Source: Bifidobacterium pullorum subsp. gallinarum (GTDB taxonomy: Bacteria > Actinomycetota > Actinomycetes > Actinomycetales > Bifidobacteriaceae). From it: a stretch of 64,000 bases of DNA. The notes under the pieces are model-generated. The model did no database searches. It was not told where the DNA came from and saw only the letters and a program-made list of their open reading frames with translations. Where the stretch lies: assembly GCF_000741215.1 (NCBI RefSeq), contig NZ_JGYX01000001.1, forward strand, positions 1 to 64,000, in the 5' to 3' direction. Position 1 is the stretch's first letter; each line of letters begins with the position of its first letter. The position numbers were made by a program, and so were the translations under genes. Below are positions 54,991-64,000 of this stretch, in pieces.

Positions 54991-57024
54991 CTACTTGCGC
55001 TTGGTGTACATCTGCGTGTTGAGCAGCGTGGCGTAGCGCTTGATGACCTTCGGGCGGATGACCTTCATCGAGGCGGTCATCAGGCCGTTCTCCTGCGTGA
55101 ACTCCTCGGGCAGGATGATGAACTTGCGCACCGATTCGGCGCGGGACACGCCCTCGTTGGCCTGATCGACGTACTTCTGCACCTCGGCGCGGACCACGGC
55201 GTTCTCGGCGGCCTCCTCCAGCGTCATGTCACGGTCCAGGCCCTTGGCCTCCAACCATGGACGCAGCGACTCCTCGTCCAAGGTGACCAGCGCGGAGATG
55301 AACGGGCGCTTGTCGCCAAGCACCAACGCCTGGGAGACGAATTCGCAGCGTTGGATGACCTCTTCGATCGGGCGCGGGGCCACGTTCTTGCCGCCGGCGG
55401 TGATGATCAGGTCCTTCTTGCGGCCGGTGATGTAGAGGAAGCCCTCCTCGTCCAGACGGCCGAGATCACCGGTCATGAACCAGCCGTCCTCGGTGAACGT
55501 GTCGGCCGTGGCCTCGGCGTTCTTGTGGTAGCGCGGGAACACGGCCGGACCTTGGATCTGGATCTCGCCCTCCTCGCTGATGCGCACATGGAAGCCGGGG
55601 TAGGGGATGCCGACCGAACCGGCCTTGAACGGCGTGCCGATCGGGTTGAACGCGCAGGGAGCGGTGGTTTCGGTCAGACCGTAGCCCTCATAGACCGGAA
55701 TGTTCGCGCCGCGGAAGAACGCCAGCAGCTCCGGGTCCAGCGGGGCGCCGCCGGCCACGATCCACTGGGCGCGGCCGCCGAGCACCTGACGCAGCTGCGC
55801 GTAGATCATCGGGTCGAAGGTGGCGCGGCGGGCGGCGGTCAGGGCCTTGGGCTTGCCGTTGGCGCTGATCTCCTTCATGTAGTTCTGCGCGGTGACCACG
55901 CCGGCGGCGAACGCCACGCCCTTGACGCCGTGTCCGGCCTTCTGCGAGGCGGCGTTGTACACCTTCTCCAGCACACGGGGCACCACGATCATGACGGTGG
56001 GCTTGGCCTCCTGCAGATCGTTGATCAGCGTGGCGATGCCCTGCGCGATGTAGATGCGCAGGTTGCTGGCGACGACGATGTAGTTGACGGCGCGGGCGAA
56101 GGTATGCGCCTGCGGCAGGAACAGCAGCACGGAACCGTTTCTGTTGTTCAGCACGGCCGGCATGAACGACTGCAGCGTCATGGCGGTGGTGCAGTAATGC
56201 TCGTGGGTCATCTCCACGCCCTTCGGCGCGGCGGTGGAACCGGAGGTGTACACGATCGAGCACAGATCGGTCTTCTTCACCGAATCGATGCGCGCATCCA
56301 GCTCCTCGTCGGAGACCTGGTCCGCGTACGCCTGGATCTCGGCCAGGCCGCCGGTCTCCAGGCACAGGATGCTCTCCAGCGAAGGGCATTCCGCGATTGT
56401 GCCGTCGGCCTTGTTGCGCATCTCGACGGTTTCCACGATGAGCAGCCTGGCGTCGGAGTTGTCCACGATGTTGCGGATCTGCTCGGCCGAATCGGTCTCG
56501 TAGATCGTGGCCATCACGCCGCCGCACGCCATGATCGCCGCATCGATGACGTCCCACTCATAGGAGGTGCGGCACATGAACGCCACGGTGTCGCCCTTGC
56601 GCAGGCCGCGCTGCATCAGGCCCTTGGCGGTGACGCGGATGTCCTCCAGCACCTCGGTGGCCGTCTTGGTCACCCAGGCGTCGCCGGACTTGTATGTGTA
56701 CAGCGGGTCGTCGCCCATGCGTTCGGCGCGCTGCGCGTACAGGTCGTAGATCGTCATGCCCTCATCCAGCGGGGGGATGCCTTCGGTGTACGCGGTGAGC
56801 AGACCGGTCTGCTGGTCGATGTACGTGGTCGTCGGACGGTCCTCACCCCAGGTGTGCGAATGCGGCAGACCGGTGACATCCAGCTGCCCGGCACCGGAGG
56901 GGGCGGCATAGTCGGGACCTTCGCCGGAGTCGTCGCTGACCGGGTGGACGAAGTCGCCGCCGAGCTGCAGTGCCTTCTGCGCCAACGAGGTGGCGGTGTT
57001 CTTGAATGATGTGATGACAGACAC
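54991..57024 (-). CDS. fadD: Long-chain fatty acid-CoA ligase (AMP-forming)
   Basis: 677 aa from GTG 57024 (AAGGAGAA upstream). AMP-binding motif SIVYTSGSTAAPKGVEMTH; second core VYEGYGLTETTAPCAFNP; GWFMTGDLGRLDEEGFLYIT; catalytic Lys region near the C-terminus (LMTASMKVIRPKVIKRYA). Activates fatty acids with CoA, probably for membrane-lipid use, since this group has no beta-oxidation. Confidence 0.93.
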   Translation of the reverse strand: MSVITSFKNTATSLAQKALQLGGDFVHPVSDDSGEGPDYAAPSGAGQLDVTGLPHSHTWGEDRPTTTYIDQQTGLLTAYTEGIPPLDEGMTIYDLYAQRAERMGDDPLYTYKSGDAWVTKTATEVLEDIRVTAKGLMQRGLRKGDTVAFMCRTSYEWDVIDAAIMACGGVMATIYETDSAEQIRNIVDNSDARLLIVETVEMRNKADGTIAECPSLESILCLETGGLAEIQAYADQVSDEELDARIDSVKKTDLCSIVYTSGSTAAPKGVEMTHEHYCTTAMTLQSFMPAVLNNRNGSVLLFLPQAHTFARAVNYIVVASNLRIYIAQGIATLINDLQEAKPTVMIVVPRVLEKVYNAASQKAGHGVKGVAFAAGVVTAQNYMKEISANGKPKALTAARRATFDPMIYAQLRQVLGGRAQWIVAGGAPLDPELLAFFRGANIPVYEGYGLTETTAPCAFNPIGTPFKAGSVGIPYPGFHVRISEEGEIQIQGPAVFPRYHKNAEATADTFTEDGWFMTGDLGRLDEEGFLYITGRKKDLIITAGGKNVAPRPIEEVIQRCEFVSQALVLGDKRPFISALVTLDEESLRPWLEAKGLDRDMTLEEAAENAVVRAEVQKYVDQANEGVSRAESVRKFIILPEEFTQENGLMTASMKVIRPKVIKRYATLLNTQMYTKRK

Positions 57025-57248
57025 GTAATTCTCCTTATAGCCTGATATGGCCTCTCTCTGTCGAATGATAACCGGTCATCGGCGACACGTCACCTTACGG
57101 TAGCGTAGGAACGCCGCCGCTGCGCCATCCATGCGACGCAATCTGCATATTGGGACGGTGCTGTTGTTTTGGTCGGCTCCTTGGTTAGACTGTAAGGCTG
57201 TAACATACACCGAATCTTTTCTTCTGATAAGAAAGAGGAAGGGCTCAC

Positions 57249-58705
57249 ATGGCTGAAACAGCACAAGCCACCGTGACGTTCGGCGTTCTGAACGAAACGT
57301 CGGACCACGAGTCCCGCGTCGCGCTGACGCCGGATATCGTCATGCGGTTGCGCAAGGCGGGCGTCGCCTGCCTGATTGAAAGTGGCGCGGGCATCGCCGC
57401 CAACTATGTTGACGAGGATTACACGAAGGCGGGCGCCGAGGTCGTGTCCGCGGATGAGGTGATTTCCCGTTCGGACGCCCTGGGCTTCATCGACCGCCCG
57501 GGCGCCGAGTTGATTGCCCGCCTGAAGCCGGGCACCTGGGTCATCGGTATGCTCGGTTCCTTCACCGATGCCGATTACATTGCGTCCCTCGAGCAGGCCG
57601 GCCTGATCGGCGTCGGCATCGAGAAGCTGCCGCGTCAGCTCAGCTCCGCGCAGTCGATGGATGAGATGACCTCGCAGAACTCCGTGATGGGCTACAAGGC
57701 CGTTCTGGTGGCCGCCAACGCCTACGGTTCGTTCTTCCCGATGATGACCACCGCCGCCGGCACCATTCGACCGGCCAAGGTCCTCATCCTCGGCGCGGGC
57801 ATCGCCGGACTGCAGGCCATCGGCACCGCCCGCCGTCTGGGCGCGGTCGTCACCGCGTACGATGTGCGTCCGGCCGCCCAGGGCGAGGTCGAGTCGCTGG
57901 GCGCCAAGTTCCTGGATCTGGGCCTCGACTTCTCCAAGGGCCAGGGCGAAGGCGGCTACGCCCGCCAGCTCACCCCGGAGGAGCAGGCCGCGCAGCAGGC
58001 CGCCGTCGACGAGAAGGCCGCCGGGTTCGACGTCATCATCACCACCGCCAAGGTGCCGGGCCGCAAGCCTCCGATGCTGCTGACCAAGGCCGGCGTGGAC
58101 GGTCTCAAGCGCGGGGCCGTGATCGTCGACTGCGCCGCCAGTGAGCTGGGCGGCAATGTCGAGGGCTCCACCGTCGGCACCCAGGTGACCGAAGGCGGCG
58201 TGACCATCATCGGCGCCCCGTACCTGGCCAGCGAGGTGACGAACACCGCGTCCAACCTGCTGGCGCGCAACGTCGCCGACGTGCTCGCCCACTTCGTACG
58301 CGACGGCAAGCTGAGCGATGGATCTGAACGAGGAGCTCGACAACGCCCTCGTCGTCGCCGGCCGCGCCGAAGCCCCGGCCGCGGAAGGAAAGTGAGAAGA
58401 GACATGGATATCGTCGTAGCAATCACCCTGTTCATCCTCGCGCTGCTCATCGGCGTCGAGGTCATCGGCAAGGTTCCCGCGACCCTGCACACCCCGCTGA
58501 TGTCGGGCGCGAACTCCATCCACGGCATCGTCATCGTCGGCGTGGTCATCGTGGCCGCGCACGCCACCTCGCCGCTGGCCTGGGTGTTCATCTTCCTGGC
58601 CGCCGTGCTGGGCACGATGAACGTCGTCGGCGGTTATGTGGTCACCGACCGCATGCTGGAGATGTTCAAGTCCGACAAGTCGAAGAAGAAGGGGGAGGAC
58701 AAGTA

Positions 58706-58706
<1 letters not shown>
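57249..58706 (+). CDS. pntA: Proton-translocating NAD(P) transhydrogenase alpha subunit, AA and AB parts joined by a frameshift
   Basis: 485 codons. Residues 1-~355 are the NAD(H)-binding domain I (LNETSDHESRVALTPDIVMR; VLILGAGIAGLQAIGTARRL; RQLSSAQSMDEMTSQNSVMG). Residues 386-485, from ATG 58404, are the small membrane part PntAB (MDIVVAITLFILALLIGVEV; four helices). The region between is an Arg-rich tail that does not look native. Dropping one base near 58315-58317 restores an ordinary tail (MDLNEELDNALVVAGRAEAP) and a stop at 58393-58395, eight bases before pntAB. So ancestral pntAA and pntAB appear joined by a +1 shift. Enteric PntA is naturally fused here, so function may persist. Confidence 0.85.
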
Positions 58707-60151
<1,445 letters not shown>

Positions 60152-60178
60152 CCGTGAGGTTTAGGCGTCGGTAAGCGT

Positions 60179-60208
60179 ATGGGGGCATCCCTTCGGGGAT
60201 GCCCCCAT
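60179..60208 (+). terminator. Terminator after pntB
   Basis: A 13-bp stem (ATGGGGGCATCCC with its complement at 60196-60208), loop TTCG, followed by TGTCAT. The gap to the convergent merR-type gene (60209-60331) shows no gene. Confidence 0.82.
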
Positions 60209-60331
60209 TGTCATATCCGGCAACGTATCCGCATTGGCGGCATTACATGGCCGGACAGCCGAGGGACGAGCGGCACGCTCATGCTAGGGCATGCTGCACG
60301 TTCGCATATCGATTGCGGCTGTCGGTCATCT

Positions 60332-60787
60332 TCATCCGTCGGCTTTGATATGGAATGTGGCCGCAAGACACTCCGGAACCTCGCTCGTCGGCGTGTCCGT
60401 ATCGATCAGATTGCTGAAGTAGCGGGTGCGCCCGGACAGGACGTCGCCGTAGAAGGTCTGCTTGGCATCGATATAGTCGATGCTGTGTTGGATTTCCTCC
60501 ATCCGTTGCATGAGGATGCGTCGTTTCTCCGCAAGAATGCGCTGGCGTTCGGGAACCGTCGTTTCGCCTTCCAGACAGAGCTCCATGTACTTCCGCATCT
60601 CATCGATTCCCATGCCGCAGGCGCGCAGGCAGTTGAGACTGTTGATCCACGCAATGTTGCGGTCGTCGAAGATCCGCCGGTTGCGCTCGTCTCTGCGCAG
60701 ATTGGGCACCAGACCCGATCGACAGTAGAACTTCAATGTCTCGTAGCTCATACCGACCAGAGCGCAGGTTTCCTTCATCGTGTACAT
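60332..60787 (-). CDS. MerR-family transcriptional regulator
   Basis: 151 aa from ATG 60787 (GGAGG upstream). N-terminal winged helix (MKETCALVGMSYETLKFYCR; LRRDERNRRIFDDRNIAWIN) and a long dimerisation helix (ERQRILAEKRRILMQRMEEI). Cys residues within the HTH region (C8, C22) could sense electrophiles, as in AdhR/NmlR relatives. It is divergent from an aldo/keto reductase and a perfect 19-bp palindrome lies between them, so it most likely controls that gene. Confidence 0.9.
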   Translation of the reverse strand: MYTMKETCALVGMSYETLKFYCRSGLVPNLRRDERNRRIFDDRNIAWINSLNCLRACGMGIDEMRKYMELCLEGETTVPERQRILAEKRRILMQRMEEIQHSIDYIDAKQTFYGDVLSGRTRYFSNLIDTDTPTSEVPECLAATFHIKADG

Positions 60788-60839
60788 GATGCCTCCTCGC
60801 CGACCTGTTCGCCGTAAGTGGAACGGGTGATCCCGGGAT

Positions 60840-60870
60840 TTGACCGGTAGCGGCTACCGGTTTCTACCAT
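60840..60870 (+). promoter_or_regulatory. MerR-type promoter/operator of the aldo/keto reductase
   Basis: TTGACC (60840-60845) and TACCAT (60865-60870) are separated by 19 bp, the long spacer typical of MerR-activated promoters. The palindrome ACCGGTAGC-G-GCTACCGGT (60843-60861) fills the spacer. Confidence 0.8.
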
Positions 60871-60915
60871 CAAGGATAACCGCTCGCTGGAGCGTGCGGT
60901 CAGAAAGGTTGCAAT

Positions 60916-61776
60916 ATGGAATACGTAACGTTGCGCAATGGCGTGATCATGCCGAAGTTGGGTTTCGGCGTCTTCCAGGTGTCCGGTGACGAAACGGCGC
61001 GATGTGTATCAGATGCCGTCGAAGTCGGGTACCGTCATATTGACACAGCGCAGTCCTATATGAACGAATCCGAGGTCGGCCAGGGTATTCGCGATAGTGG
61101 CATCGATCGCAGCGAACTGTTCATCACCACCAAGGTATGGATTGAGCATTACGGATACGTCGAGGCGCGCGAATCGGTTGAGCGTTCTTTACGGAGGTTG
61201 GGACTGGATTATCTGGATTTGGTCCTGCTGCATCAGCCATTCGCCGATGTATACGGTTCGTGGCACGCACTCGAAGAACTCTACAAGGAAGGCAAGGTCC
61301 GCGCCATCGGCGTGAGCAATTTCAGCCCAGTACGTCTGGCCGATTTGGCTGCATTCAACGAGATCGCACCGATGATCAACCAGGTGGAGACCAATCCGTT
61401 CCATCAGCAGATCGCCGCACACGAGCATATGGTGGCCCGACACGTCCAGCATGAGGCATGGGCGCCGTTCGGTGAGGGGCGCAGCGGCATGTTCACCAAC
61501 CCCGTGTTGTCTCAGATCGCTGAAGATCACGGCAAGTCTGTGGCACAGGTGGTGCTGCGCTGGCTGATGCAGCGCGACGTGGTGGCGCTCGCCAAGTCCA
61601 CGCATAAGGAACGCATGGCCGAGAACCTGGACATCTTCGATTTCATGCTCACCGACGCGGAGATGCAGGGCATCGCCACGCTTGACACGTCCGCCAGCCT
61701 GTTCTTCGATCATGATGATCCGCGCACCGTGGACATGTTCGTCCAAATGGTGGCGGACCGTCATGGCAAGGCGTGA
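60916..61776 (+). CDS. Aldo/keto reductase
   Basis: 286 aa. NADPH-dependent reductase of the AKR fold. Catalytic tetrad: Asp in YRHIDTAQSYMNE, Tyr in the same segment, Lys in FITTKVW, His in LVLLHQPF. Cofactor site includes GVSNFSPVRLADL and LAKSTHKERMAENL. GAAAGG precedes ATG 60916. It likely detoxifies aldehydes or dicarbonyls under control of the divergent MerR protein. Confidence 0.93.
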   Translation: MEYVTLRNGVIMPKLGFGVFQVSGDETARCVSDAVEVGYRHIDTAQSYMNESEVGQGIRDSGIDRSELFITTKVWIEHYGYVEARESVERSLRRLGLDYLDLVLLHQPFADVYGSWHALEELYKEGKVRAIGVSNFSPVRLADLAAFNEIAPMINQVETNPFHQQIAAHEHMVARHVQHEAWAPFGEGRSGMFTNPVLSQIAEDHGKSVAQVVLRWLMQRDVVALAKSTHKERMAENLDIFDFMLTDAEMQGIATLDTSASLFFDHDDPRTVDMFVQMVADRHGKA

Positions 61777-61886
61777 CCGCTGATGTTTCGGGTGGTTCGG
61801 CCGATCGCCGTTGGCCGGGCGGAGCCCGATAGGCGCATCAGATCAGGCGATGAGAGATCACTACGACATCGAATGGAGAACGAAAG

Positions 61887-62528
61887 ATGAATATCACACG
61901 TACATGGCGCTCTTGGGCGGCACTGGGTTCAAGCATCGCGATCACCTTCGCCATGTCCGCATGCGGCGGCACCTCGGGCAATGAACCGAATGCGGAACCT
62001 CAACGGACAGCTCAATCCCGGCAGGACGGCGGAACCGCGGCTTCCGGCAACGTGCTGGTCGCCTATTTCTCGGCATCGGGAAACACCGAGCGTGTCGCGC
62101 AATACATCGCCGAGGCCACCGGCGGCGACCTGTTCCACCTCGAACCCGCCGATCCCTACACCGACGAGGATCTCGATTGGACCGATGCATCGAGCCGCGT
62201 CAACGCCGAGCATGAGGACGAATCGCTGCGCGACATCGAACTGGTATCCGCCAGCGTCGACAATTGGGATGACTATGACGTCGTGTTCATCGGATATCCG
62301 ATCTGGTGGGGCATCGCCGCATGGCCGGTCAACGCCTTCGTGACGGCCAATGATTTCACAGGCAAGACGGTGATCCCGTTTTGCACGTCCTCCAGCTCGA
62401 GCATCGGCGATAGCGGCGCCTTGCTCGCCGATATGGCCGGCACCGGCGACTGGCTTGGGGGAGAGCGGTTCCCTTCAGGAGCCGACGAATCCGCAGTCGG
62501 CGATTGGGTTGCCGAACTCGGCCTGTGA
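61887..62528 (+). CDS. Flavodoxin-like lipoprotein
   Basis: 213 aa. Lipoprotein signal peptide with lipobox MSAC (Cys26) after SSIAITFA, a short Gly/Ser/Pro-rich linker, then a flavodoxin_4-type domain: FMN phosphate loop YFSASGNTERVAQYIAE, FIGYPIWWGIAAWPVNAF, IPFCTSSSSSIGDSG. Anchored outside the membrane, it may pass electrons to quinones. GGAGAACG precedes ATG 61887. Same orientation as the upstream aldo/keto reductase, 110 bp away. Confidence 0.88.
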   Translation: MNITRTWRSWAALGSSIAITFAMSACGGTSGNEPNAEPQRTAQSRQDGGTAASGNVLVAYFSASGNTERVAQYIAEATGGDLFHLEPADPYTDEDLDWTDASSRVNAEHEDESLRDIELVSASVDNWDDYDVVFIGYPIWWGIAAWPVNAFVTANDFTGKTVIPFCTSSSSSIGDSGALLADMAGTGDWLGGERFPSGADESAVGDWVAELGL

Positions 62529-62558
62529 CCGAATCCGGCAACCGACTGGAGCTGAAGG

Positions 62559-63428
62559 TCATTCGTCCCGGTCTTGACGGCATCGGAATCGCACCCAATC
62601 GAAGATGCGGGTGGCCCGTTCGTCGCCGTCCGTTCGTGCCAACAGGCGGAACGAGGCATGGGCGTCGTCGTCGCTGATCGGCAGCACCACATGGCCCGTG
62701 TGCATCTCGTCCAGGTCGTTCTGCGGCGCGTCGGTGGTGAAGAAGATCGTCGAAGAGTTGCGGAGCATCTGGATGAACACCTGGCGGTCCTCCTGCACGA
62801 TGAACCGGGAATGCGGCAGATGCCGGTCGCAGATGCCGCGCCAGAATCCGATGTCGTTGAAGAGCTGGAAGGTCTCGCCATCCAGATCATGAAACGTCAC
62901 GCTGGATGCGTTCGCCAGCGGGTGGTGTTCCGAAAGCACGACGAACAGGTTCTCATCCATCAGATGGCAGGAACGGAACGCGGGGAACCGCAGATCCTCC
63001 AGACAGATGGCCAGGCCGATCGAGCCGGTGAACAGCCGGCGTTCGATCTGCGGCTGGTCAATCGTCTCCGACGAGATCATCACCCCGGGGAACCGTTCGG
63101 CGATCAGCGATGCCAGATGCCAGAGCGGGGCGGGCGCAATCGTGCCGATGCGCAGCACGTTCGCCTCGTGGGACAATCGGTCCAACGCCTCACGCATCAA
63201 CCGTTCGTCACGCAGCATCGGACGGATGTATTCCAACGCCAGCCGGCCTGCCTCGTTGAGCTCCACATGACGCCCCTCGCGCGACAGGAGCTGGTGCCCC
63301 AGCTCCTGTTCGAGGCGTTGCAGCGAACGGCTGAGCGTGGGCTGCGGCATGCGCAGCTCGTCCGCGGCGGCGCTGATTGTGCCGTAGGTGGCGACGGCGT
63401 CGAACTGACGCAGCTGACCAAGATCCAT
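62559..63428 (-). CDS. LysR-family transcriptional regulator
   Basis: 289 aa from ATG 63428 (GGGAGG six bases upstream; GTG 63431 possible). N-terminal HTH (LRQFDAVATYGTISAAADEL; MPQPTLSRSLQRLEQELGHQ) and a C-terminal effector-binding domain (LRIGTIAPAPLWHLASLIAE). Divergent from a second aldo/keto reductase with a 23-bp palindrome between them. Confidence 0.92.
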   Translation of the reverse strand: MDLGQLRQFDAVATYGTISAAADELRMPQPTLSRSLQRLEQELGHQLLSREGRHVELNEAGRLALEYIRPMLRDERLMREALDRLSHEANVLRIGTIAPAPLWHLASLIAERFPGVMISSETIDQPQIERRLFTGSIGLAICLEDLRFPAFRSCHLMDENLFVVLSEHHPLANASSVTFHDLDGETFQLFNDIGFWRGICDRHLPHSRFIVQEDRQVFIQMLRNSSTIFFTTDAPQNDLDEMHTGHVVLPISDDDAHASFRLLARTDGDERATRIFDWVRFRCRQDRDE

Positions 63429-63485
63429 CACATGCCTCCCTCGACGATGGGCGCATCATCGTTCGGTCGTCGGCTGATACACGGG

Positions 63486-63508
63486 ACGTATGCATGTCAT
63501 GCATACGT
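63486..63508. promoter_or_regulatory. 23-bp perfect palindrome, likely LysR operator
   Basis: ACGTATGCATG (63486-63496), one central base, and the exact reverse complement CATGCATACGT (63498-63508). TATACC at 63526-63531 may be the -10 box for the downstream gene, which would put the palindrome over its -35 region. Confidence 0.7.
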
Positions 63509-63643
63509 CGCCGGACATGTTGCATTATACCCTCCGGCGCGATTGCCCGATACTGGGAAAGTCCGGATCGCGCCGGGCCTTACGTCTGCCGACATGGGAT
63601 CGGCCGAGTCCGCCGCAGTCCGCATGATGCGAAAGGAGCTACA

Positions 63644-64000
63644 ATGATCGACTACACCATGAATGACGGGCATACCATTCCCGCCGTCGGTTACGGCGTG
63701 TTCCTGATGAGCCCGGCCGAGGTCGAGGCGCATCTGCCGGAGGCCATCGAAGCCGGCTATCGTCATATCGACACGGCCAACGCCTACTTCAACGAGAAGG
63801 CCGTCGGCCGCGTCGTCAAGCGCAGCGGCATCGACCGCAGCGAATTCTTCATCACCTCCAAGCTGTTCCCGCAGGATTACGGGCACGAGGACTGCGGCAA
63901 GGCCATCGACGCCACATTGCGCCGCCTGGACACCGACTATCTGGATCTGCTGCTCCTGCACCAGCCCTACGGCAGGTACACGGAAGCGTGGAAGACGATG
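63644..64000 (+). CDS. Aldo/keto reductase, cut by the window end
   Basis: 119 codons visible from ATG 63644 (AAAGGAG upstream). Same family as the reductase at 60916-61776: Asp and Tyr in YRHIDTANAYFNEKAVG, Lys in FITSKLFPQ, His in LLLLHQPYG. The C-terminal half lies beyond the window. Confidence 0.93.
   Translation, partial: MIDYTMNDGHTIPAVGYGVFLMSPAEVEAHLPEAIEAGYRHIDTANAYFNEKAVGRVVKRSGIDRSEFFITSKLFPQDYGHEDCGKAIDATLRRLDTDYLDLLLLHQPYGRYTEAWKTM

Overview
The window looks like chromosomal DNA of a high-GC Gram-positive bacterium, most likely a Bifidobacterium. I infer this from the strong G/C bias at third codon positions, a fused shikimate kinase/dehydroquinate synthase, a complete SUF iron-sulfur operon, a glycogen-type ADP-glucose pyrophosphorylase, an actinobacterial S4 protein, and IS30 and IS21 elements. 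Species cannot be fixed from the sequence alone.

Layout. Bases 1-4170 are a nest of insertion sequences. An IS30-type transposase gene (minus strand) is cut by a complete IS21-family element (1480-3928) that left a 6-bp target duplication, and its other end abuts the right end of a second IS21-family element that runs off the window. Bases 4170-9300 are accessory DNA: two diverged copies of a ~127-bp module, a 5'-truncated MFS transporter, an EamA/DMT transporter with a nitroreductase-like tail behind a possible attenuator leader, and an unrecognised 601-aa membrane protein. Bases 9500-18240 carry a PiT phosphate transporter with a PHO-box-like repeat, a NarL-type two-component system divergent from an ABC-2 exporter, and a MATE exporter. 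Bases 18240-37050 are mostly core genes: xanthine salvage (xpt-NCS2 permease), UvrD/PcrA helicase, rpsD, alaS-ruvX-mltG, the aromatic pathway aroC-aroKB-aroQ, and pyrG.

Bases 37100-40690 are a second accessory island, visibly more A/T-rich. It holds a TraX-like membrane acyltransferase, a 58-codon reading frame for a small secreted-looking Cys peptide, a NarL-type response regulator/histidine kinase pair, and a 139-bp element with ~30-bp inverted ends. Bases 40690-46900 are the suf operon (sufB-sufDC-sufS-sufU-sufT). Then come glgC, a SpoU-type RNA methyltransferase, tRNA-Leu(GAG), the ribosome-maturation run rsmE-HIT-phoH-ybeY-CBS protein-era, a long-chain acyl-CoA ligase, and the proton-translocating transhydrogenase pntA-pntB. 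The window ends in a redox cluster with two aldo/keto reductases, a flavodoxin-like lipoprotein, and MerR and LysR regulators with clear operator palindromes.

A recurring theme is loss of stop codons or single-base shifts that join adjacent genes into one reading frame: ABC ATPase-permease, DUF948-small membrane protein, SufD-SufC and PntAA-PntAB. In three of these an internal Shine-Dalgarno and start codon are still present. They may be real fusions or assembly indels. The strongest candidates for something undescribed are the Cys peptide/TraX/two-component island, the 139-bp inverted-repeat element before sufB, and the duplicated 127-bp modules.
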